Positions 6,003 to 9,594 of a stretch of DNA of 9,594 nucleotides are shown here, in pieces. Numbering within the stretch: position 1 is the stretch's first letter; every line of letters starts with the position of its first letter. The position numbers and the translations under genes were made by a program. The stretch is from Clostridia bacterium. Its GTDB lineage: Bacteria; Bacillota_A; Clostridia; Christensenellales; Aristaeellaceae. Where the stretch lies: positions 1 through 9,594 of the forward strand of contig JAFUPT010000124.1 of assembly GCA_017481065.1 (NCBI GenBank), in the 5' to 3' direction. The notes below the pieces were generated by a model. It saw only the letters and a list, made by a program, of their open reading frames with translations. It had not been told where the DNA came from and made no database searches.

Positions 6003-7334
6003 TTACTTTTCATCCCTCTTTTTCTCGCGGAGAATGAATTTTACCGGCGTGCCCTCGAAGCCGAAGGCCTTGCGGAACTGCTTCTCCAGGTAGCGCTCAT
6101 AGGAGAAATGCATCAGCGATTCATCGTTGATGAAGAATACGAAGGTGGGGGGCTGCACGCCCTGCTGGGTGGCATAATAGATCTTGAGGCGGCGGCCGCT
6201 GGTCGCCGGGGGCTGGAGCGCGGCCTGGGCGTCGGTAAGGATATCGTTGAGCAGGCCGGTGGTGACGCGGCGGCGGGAGGATTCATAGACCTCCTTCACC
6301 TTTTCCAGCACCTTGTTTACCCGCTGGCCCGTGAGGGCGGAGATGAAGAGCACCGGGGCATAGGCCATGAACTTCAAATTTTCGCGCACCTGGGCGATGT
6401 ATTCGTTCATGGTGCCGGTGTCCTTTTCAATGGCGTCCCACTTGTTGATCACGATGATGGCGGCCTTGCCCTGCTCATCGATGTAGCCGGCGATCTTGGT
6501 ATCCTGCTCGGTAACGCCCTGGGTGGCGTCGATCACCATCAGGGCCACATCGCAGCGGTCGATGGCGGCGAGGGCGCGCACGATGGAGAAGCGCTCGATG
6601 GTCTGGTAGCCGATGGCGCGCTTGCGGCGGATGCCCGCGGTATCGATGATCACGAAATCCTGGCCATCTTCATCGGTGAAGCGGGTATCGATGGCGTCGC
6701 GGGTGGTGCCCGCGATATCGGATACCATCACGCGCTCCTGACCCAGCAGCTTGTTGGTCAGGCTGCTCTTGCCCACATTGGGCTTTCCGCAGATGGCCAG
6801 CTGGATGGCGTTTACTTCCTCTTCCTCCTCATCGGGATCGGGGAAATGCTTGCACAGCTCTTCCAGCAGATCGCCCAGGTTCAAAAGGTTCACGCTGGAA
6901 ATGCCGATGGGATCGCCCAGGCCCAGGTTATAGAATTCATAGATGTTATCCATCGAGCGGATATGGTCGATCTTGTTCACCACCAGCATGATGGGCTTGC
7001 GGGATTTGCGCAGCATGGTGGCCACGGATTCATCATCCGCGGTCATGCCGGTTTTGCCATCCACGAAGAACAGGATCACATCGCAGGTTTCGATGGCGAT
7101 CTCCGCCTGCCTGCGCATCTGCTGCAGCAGCGGATCTTCGCTCTGGGGATCGATGCCGCCCGTGTCGATCAGGGTGAATTTATAGTTCTGCCATTCGCAG
7201 TCCAGATATACGCGGTCGCGGGTTACGCCCGGGGTATCCTCCACGATGGATACGCGGCGGCCGGCCATCGTGTTGAAGAAGGTGGATTTGCCCACGTTCG
7301 GCCGTCCTACGATGGCCACAAGCGGTTTTGCCAT
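6003..7334 (-). CDS. der: Ribosome biogenesis GTPase Der (EngA)
   Basis: A 443-residue tandem-GTPase needed for late 50S ribosomal subunit assembly. First G domain: GRPNVGKS (10-17), DTGG (57-60), NKID (120-123). An acidic linker (166-173) follows. Second G domain: GKPNVGKS (183-190), DTAG (231-234), NKWD (297-300), SAL (332-334). The C-terminal KH-like domain is marked by GRRLKIYYATQ (380-390) and PPTFVFF. Length fits the family. The start is ATG 7334, giving MAKPLVAIVG, eight bases after AGGAGG (7343-7348). The frame continues open to 7559, but those 75 extra codons translate palindromic repeats and should not be annotated. It follows the DUF512 gene across a 273-base repeat-filled gap without an evident promoter, so expression likely depends on read-through or an unrecognised promoter in that gap. 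Confidence 0.98.
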   Translation of the reverse strand: MAKPLVAIVGRPNVGKSTFFNTMAGRRVSIVEDTPGVTRDRVYLDCEWQNYKFTLIDTGGIDPQSEDPLLQQMRRQAEIAIETCDVILFFVDGKTGMTADDESVATMLRKSRKPIMLVVNKIDHIRSMDNIYEFYNLGLGDPIGISSVNLLNLGDLLEELCKHFPDPDEEEEEVNAIQLAICGKPNVGKSSLTNKLLGQERVMVSDIAGTTRDAIDTRFTDEDGQDFVIIDTAGIRRKRAIGYQTIERFSIVRALAAIDRCDVALMVIDATQGVTEQDTKIAGYIDEQGKAAIIVINKWDAIEKDTGTMNEYIAQVRENLKFMAYAPVLFISALTGQRVNKVLEKVKEVYESSRRRVTTGLLNDILTDAQAALQPPATSGRRLKIYYATQQGVQPPTFVFFINDESLMHFSYERYLEKQFRKAFGFEGTPVKFILREKKRDEK

Positions 7335-7342
7335 GGTTGTTT

Positions 7343-7348
7343 CCTCCT
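7343..7348 (-). promoter_or_regulatory. Ribosome binding site of der
   Basis: AGGAGG on the - strand, eight bases before ATG 7334. It fixes the der start and rules out the repeat-derived N-terminal extension. Confidence 0.92.
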
Positions 7349-7377
7349 GTTCTTGGGGAGAGAGGCGGCGGGGGACG

Positions 7378-7426
7378 TTGAGGGCGCTGCCCTCAAACTC
7401 CCGCCAGGGGAAATGATTTTCCCTGG
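7378..7426 (-). repeat. Two palindromic units on the der side of the third array
   Basis: Unit 7378-7396 has perfect arms TTGAGGGC / GCCCTCAA around GCT. Unit 7404-7426 has arms CCAGGGGAAA / TTTTCCCTGG around TGA with one G-T mismatch. The linker ACTCCCG gives + polarity toward the core at 7439-7487. Both units lie within the presumed DUF512-der transcript. Confidence 0.85.
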
Positions 7427-7438
7427 ACCCCTCAGTAA

Positions 7439-7487
7439 ACGACGCTGCGCGTCGTAAAAATATTTTTTCAGCGCTGCGTAGCAGCGC
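7439..7487. other. Divergent two-hairpin core of the third array
   Basis: Hairpin one is ACGACGC / GCGTCGT around TGC (7439-7455). AT-rich AAAAATATTTTTT follows (7456-7468). Hairpin two is GCGCTGC / GCAGCGC around GTA (7471-7487). The layout resembles the cores after gltX and before xylB, but the stems are shorter and no good T run follows either hairpin, so termination here is doubtful. Core orientation cannot be settled. Confidence 0.65.
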
Positions 7488-7500
7488 AATACAGGGGTTT

Positions 7501-7605
7501 CCAAAGGGAATGATTCCCTTTGGCAGGGTGCAGGGACAGCGTCCCTGCCAGATTTCCAAAGGACAGAGTCCTTTGGCGGGTTCTTAGGGGACAGCGTCCC
7601 CTAAG
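7501..7605 (+). repeat. Four palindromic units next to the DUF512 stop codon
   Basis: Units: 7501-7523 (CCAAAGGGAA / TTCCCTTTGG, TGA), 7530-7548 (GCAGGGAC / GTCCCTGC, AGC), 7556-7576 (CCAAAGGAC / GTCCTTTGG, AGA) and 7583-7605 (CTTAGGGGAC / GTCCCCTAAG, AGC). All arms are perfect. Linkers such as CGGGTT show reverse polarity, facing the core from the right. The last unit ends two bases from the stop codon of the DUF512 gene. Confidence 0.92.
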
Positions 7606-7607
7606 CG

Positions 7608-8909
7608 TCACCCCTCCATCAGCGCATCCAGAAGCTCGTCGCCGCGGCGGCCGACCGGAATGATAGGCCGGGCGGCGCGGGCGCAGGCTTCCTCGAGGGT
7701 CATATCATCCAGGAAGCGGTCGCCCTCGCTGCGGAGCATGCATTCGGTGATGAATATCTTTTCGCCGGGCTCGCCAATGAGGCGGTCGGTGAGGTCCCGG
7801 CCGGTGATGAGGCCGGAGACGGTTACGGTTTCACCGAAGAAGCGGTTGACCACGGGGATCACCCGCACATTTATACCGGTGATGGGATGCTTGTCCATCA
7901 GATCCTGCAGGAAATCCGCAGCGGATACGCCGCAGGCGATGATGAACTGCTTTTTGCCGCCGGGCTGCTTTTCGGAAGCGGGCAGATCGGCGTAAGCATC
8001 GGAAAATTCGGTTTCGAGGAGCCTGAGCAGGCCCACGCCGTCGTCGATGCTGGCGTAATCCTCGTATTCCTCGTCGGCGGGAATTTCCATATTGGCCTGC
8101 AGGTAAAATTCATCCGAGGGGAACACGAAGCGGGTGCCGCGCTCTTTGAGCAGCCTTGCCCGCCAGCGGTTGGCGGCTTCGATCACGGCTTTGGCCTCGC
8201 CCGGGGCATAGGGCCTGAGATTGCAGAGGCCGTCCCGGTGGCCGGTGAGGCCCACGGGCACCAGCGCCAGAGACAGGCAGCCGGGGAGCTTGATCAGATC
8301 GGAGATGGTGCGGTCCAGCTGGGCGCCATCGTTGATTCCGGGGCAGAGCACCGCCTGGGTATGGAATTCCACGCCGCCGTCGGAGAGCCTTTTGAGCTGA
8401 TCCATCAGCCGGGCGGCCCGGGGCGTGCCCACCATATGGCAGCGAAGCTGGGGATCGGTGCAGTGCACGGAGATATAGAGCGGGGATGCATGGCGGGCGA
8501 TCATCCGCTCGATTTCATGATCGGAGACGTTGGTGAGGGTGACGTAATTGCCCATCATCAGGCTCATGCGCCAGTCGTCGTCCTTTACGCGCATGGTGGG
8601 GCGCACGTTCTCCGGCAGCTGGTCCACGAAGCAGAACAGGCATTTGTTGCAGCACAGCCGCATGCCGCTCATCATGGGCTTTTCAAAATTCAGGCCCAGC
8701 GGCTCATACTCGCCCTTGCGGATGGCGATGGTCCTTTCAGCATCGCCCCGGCGGTAGCGGATTTCCAGCTTCTTTTCGGCCGTGAGCGCCTGGTAATCCA
8801 GAAAATCGATCACCGGCTCGCCGCCGATGCGCAGGATTTCGTCCCCGGCCTTCAGCCCCGCCTTTGCCGCAGGGGAGCGGGGATCTACGCTTGAAATTCG
8901 CTGTGCCAT
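7608..8909 (-). CDS. PDZ, radical-SAM and DUF512 domain protein
   Basis: A 433-residue predicted iron-sulfur oxidoreductase of the DUF512 family (TIGR03279-like), function unknown. Residues 1-65 form a PDZ-like domain (SPAAKAGLKAGDEILRIGG at 12-30). The radical-SAM cluster motif is C86-x3-C90-x2-C93 in the CNKCLFCFVDQLP region. It is followed by the family stretch KDDDWRMSLMMGNYVTLTN (109-127) and by SVHCTDPQLRCHMVGT near 147-162. The C-terminal half (about 220-420) is DUF512, including CGVSAADFL, VVNRFFGETVTVSGL and ITECMLRSEGDRFLDDMT. The start at ATG 8909 has CCGGAGG four bases upstream and gives the usual PDZ N-terminus; the frame is open to 9113 only through repeats. It is the first gene of the leftward run with der and plsY, an association common in Clostridia, and has its own promoter at 8943-8971. 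Confidence 0.92.
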   Translation of the reverse strand: MAQRISSVDPRSPAAKAGLKAGDEILRIGGEPVIDFLDYQALTAEKKLEIRYRRGDAERTIAIRKGEYEPLGLNFEKPMMSGMRLCCNKCLFCFVDQLPENVRPTMRVKDDDWRMSLMMGNYVTLTNVSDHEIERMIARHASPLYISVHCTDPQLRCHMVGTPRAARLMDQLKRLSDGGVEFHTQAVLCPGINDGAQLDRTISDLIKLPGCLSLALVPVGLTGHRDGLCNLRPYAPGEAKAVIEAANRWRARLLKERGTRFVFPSDEFYLQANMEIPADEEYEDYASIDDGVGLLRLLETEFSDAYADLPASEKQPGGKKQFIIACGVSAADFLQDLMDKHPITGINVRVIPVVNRFFGETVTVSGLITGRDLTDRLIGEPGEKIFITECMLRSEGDRFLDDMTLEEACARAARPIIPVGRRGDELLDALMEG

Positions 8910-8913
8910 ATTG

Positions 8914-8918
8914 CCTCC
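8914..8918 (-). promoter_or_regulatory. Ribosome binding site of the DUF512 gene
   Basis: GGAGG (within CCGGAGG) on the - strand, four bases before ATG 8909. It supports this start over the longer repeat-derived frame. Confidence 0.8.
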
Positions 8919-8942
8919 GGAAAAATTATCATAACCCACTAT

Positions 8943-8971
8943 ATTATGAACTAAAATTGTGAAACCGTCAA
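8943..8971 (-). promoter_or_regulatory. Sigma-A-type promoter for DUF512-der-plsY-xylB
   Basis: On the - strand, TTGACG (8966-8971), a 17-base spacer, and CATAAT (8943-8948). Five of six bases match the -35 consensus and five of six the -10, with ideal spacing and an AT-rich spacer. It sits 34 bases upstream of the start codon and immediately outside the edge of the palindromic array. Confidence 0.82.
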
Positions 8972-9001
8972 CGGGGTTTCCGTGAAAAGTTACGCCGGGG
9001 G

Positions 9002-9102
9002 CCAAAGGGCTCTGCCCTTTGGAAACCCGCCAGAGGACGCTGTCCTCTGGACTCCTGCCAAAGGGACAGCGTCCCTGCCGGGGTTGGGGACAGCGGCCCC
9101 AA
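9002..9102 (+). repeat. Four palindromic units between the divergent DUF512 and ppdK promoters
   Basis: Units: 9002-9022 (CCAAAGGGC / GCCCTTTGG, TCT), 9030-9050 (CCAGAGGAC / GTCCTCTGG, GCT), 9062-9076 (AGGGAC / GTCCCT, AGC) and 9084-9102 (TTGGGGAC / GGCCCCAA, AGC, one mismatch). The third unit looks hybrid: its left flank continues as CCAAAGGG-type, its right flank as GTCCCTGCC-type. Unlike the other large arrays there is no AT-rich two-hairpin core. The rest of this 343-base gap (8910-9252) holds the two promoters and nothing coding. Confidence 0.88.
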
Positions 9103-9148
9103 TGTTCCCCCAAATGTCATTACTTATTTACACAATTTCATGGGAACT

Positions 9149-9172
9149 AGCACAAGTTTACAAAACTGTGCT
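9149..9172. promoter_or_regulatory. Palindromic operator candidate upstream of ppdK
   Basis: A 24-base two-fold symmetric site has outer half-sites AGCACA and TGTGCT, with inner TTT and AAA placed symmetrically (nine of twelve positions pair). It abuts the -35 hexamer of the ppdK promoter. The base composition is AT-rich and unlike the GC-rich repeat units. Binding of a regulator is inference; I cannot assign it to a known regulator. Confidence 0.5.
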
Positions 9173-9201
9173 TGCCCCAGAACGTAAAATCTTACTATAA
9201 T
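9172..9201 (+). promoter_or_regulatory. Sigma-A-type promoter of ppdK
   Basis: Consensus TATAAT at 9196-9201 with TTGCCC at 9172-9177, 18-base spacing. Transcription would begin near 9208, leaving a leader of about 45 bases before ATG 9253. Confidence 0.72.
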
Positions 9202-9252
9202 TAAGTGCTATTCTGGATTTTCAGAAAAAGGAAAATTCGTAGGAGGATTAAC

Positions 9253-9594
9253 ATGGCACAGAAGTACGTTTATCTGTTCAGCGAAGGCAACGCTACCATG
9301 AGAAACCTGCTCGGCGGCAAGGGCGCCAACCTGGCTGAGATGACCAACATCGGCCTGCCCGTACCGCAGGGTTTCACCATCACCACCGAAGCCTGCACCC
9401 AGTATTATGAGGACGGCCGCAAGATCAATGACGAGATCACCGGCCAGATCATGGAATATATTGAGAAGATGGAAGAGATCACCGGCAAGAAGTTCGGCGA
9501 TCTGGAGAACCCCCTGCTGGTTTCCGTACGCTCCGGCGCACGCGCTTCCATGCCCGGCATGATGGATACCATTTTGAACCTCTGTTTGAACGAA
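9253..9594 (+). CDS. ppdK: Pyruvate, phosphate dikinase, N-terminal part (3' end outside window)
   Basis: The first 114 residues of PPDK, which interconverts pyruvate, ATP and phosphate with phosphoenolpyruvate, AMP and diphosphate; in Clostridia it often works in the glycolytic, ATP-saving direction. The visible part is the ATP-grasp nucleotide-binding domain, with [13 protein letters not shown] (18-30; K23 corresponds to the ATP-binding lysine), [15 protein letters not shown] (34-48) and [16 protein letters not shown] (91-106; R93 is the ATP-contact arginine). After this the family normally continues LNLGLN, while here residue 111 is Cys. AGGAGG (9241-9246) lies six bases before ATG. The gene runs off the window, so phosphohistidine and PEP domains cannot be checked. 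It is divergent from the DUF512 gene. Confidence 0.96.
   Translation, partial: MAQKYVYLFSEGNATMRNLLGGKGANLAEMTNIGLPVPQGFTITTEACTQYYEDGRKINDEITGQIMEYIEKMEEITGKKFGDLENPLLVSVRSGARASMPGMMDTILNLCLNE

Noticed and set aside
5451..7457. A 668-codon + strand open frame antisense to plsY and der
   Set aside because: It crosses two well-supported genes on the other strand, has biased composition, and ends in repeats. It is a by-product of GC-rich codon use.
7501..7605. Possible CRISPR array or tRNA cluster in the repeat-rich gap
   Set aside because: Repeats are not equal-length direct repeats with unique spacers, and the hairpins have no cloverleaf arrangement or CCA-type acceptor stem.
7887..8894. 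Long + strand open frame antisense to the DUF512 gene
   Set aside because: Composition is Gly/His/Ala-rich without domains, while the - strand protein carries radical-SAM and DUF512 motifs.
8982..9200. Small + strand open frame in the DUF512/ppdK gap
   Set aside because: It begins in the repeat array and runs across the ppdK promoter; no ribosome binding site and no family resemblance.
1012..9252. Insertion sequence or transposase remnant as the source of the repeats
   Set aside because: No transposase fragment, target-site duplication or longer terminal inverted repeat can be seen. Mobility of the repeat units remains a hypothesis only.

Overview
The window is ordinary chromosomal DNA from a GC-rich member of the Clostridia (Bacillota), most likely an uncultured gut-type lineage. 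Three things suggest this: the DUF512 radical-SAM protein–der–plsY gene order, a clostridial-type pyruvate phosphate dikinase, and strong AGGAGG-type ribosome binding sites. No species can be named from the sequence. There are eight protein genes, two of them cut by the window edges. I see no tRNA, rRNA, CRISPR array, transposase or phage gene.

Layout. Positions 1-1011 (+) hold the C-terminal part of glutamyl-tRNA synthetase (gltX). Positions 1256-2587 (+) hold a MATE-family efflux transporter. It converges on a membrane-anchored metallophosphoesterase at 2621-3412 (-). A leftward run then follows in transcription order: PDZ/radical-SAM/DUF512 protein (8909-7608), der (7334-6003), plsY (6002-5352) and xylB (5334-3805). 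It starts from a clear sigma-A-type promoter at 8943-8971. der and plsY are directly abutting and xylB follows after 17 bases. Divergently at the right edge is ppdK (9253-, +), with its own promoter and a palindromic operator candidate.

The housekeeping content is translation (gltX), ribosome assembly (der), the first acylation step of phospholipid synthesis (plsY) and central or pentose carbon metabolism (xylB, ppdK). xylB lies where many Clostridia carry gpsA next to plsY.

The most unusual content lies between the genes. Every gap outside the der-plsY-xylB block contains GC-rich palindromic units. These have 6-10 bp arms around a loop that is almost always exactly three bases, for example GGGAC/GTCCC, CCAAAGGG/CCCTTTGG and CTTAGGGGAC/GTCCCCTAAG. 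More than 20 units are present. They are joined by short asymmetric linkers that give each unit a direction. In three gaps the units point inward from both sides at a core made of two further hairpins separated by AT-rich sequence. In two of those cores the second hairpin is a good intrinsic terminator. The two better cores keep the same skeleton while their stems differ by compensating changes, which points to selection on structure. I do not recall a named family that matches; REP/BIME elements are the closest analogy in organisation.

The repeats also run in frame into several genes and lengthen their apparent N-termini (matE, der, DUF512). Starts here were therefore set by ribosome binding sites and homology.
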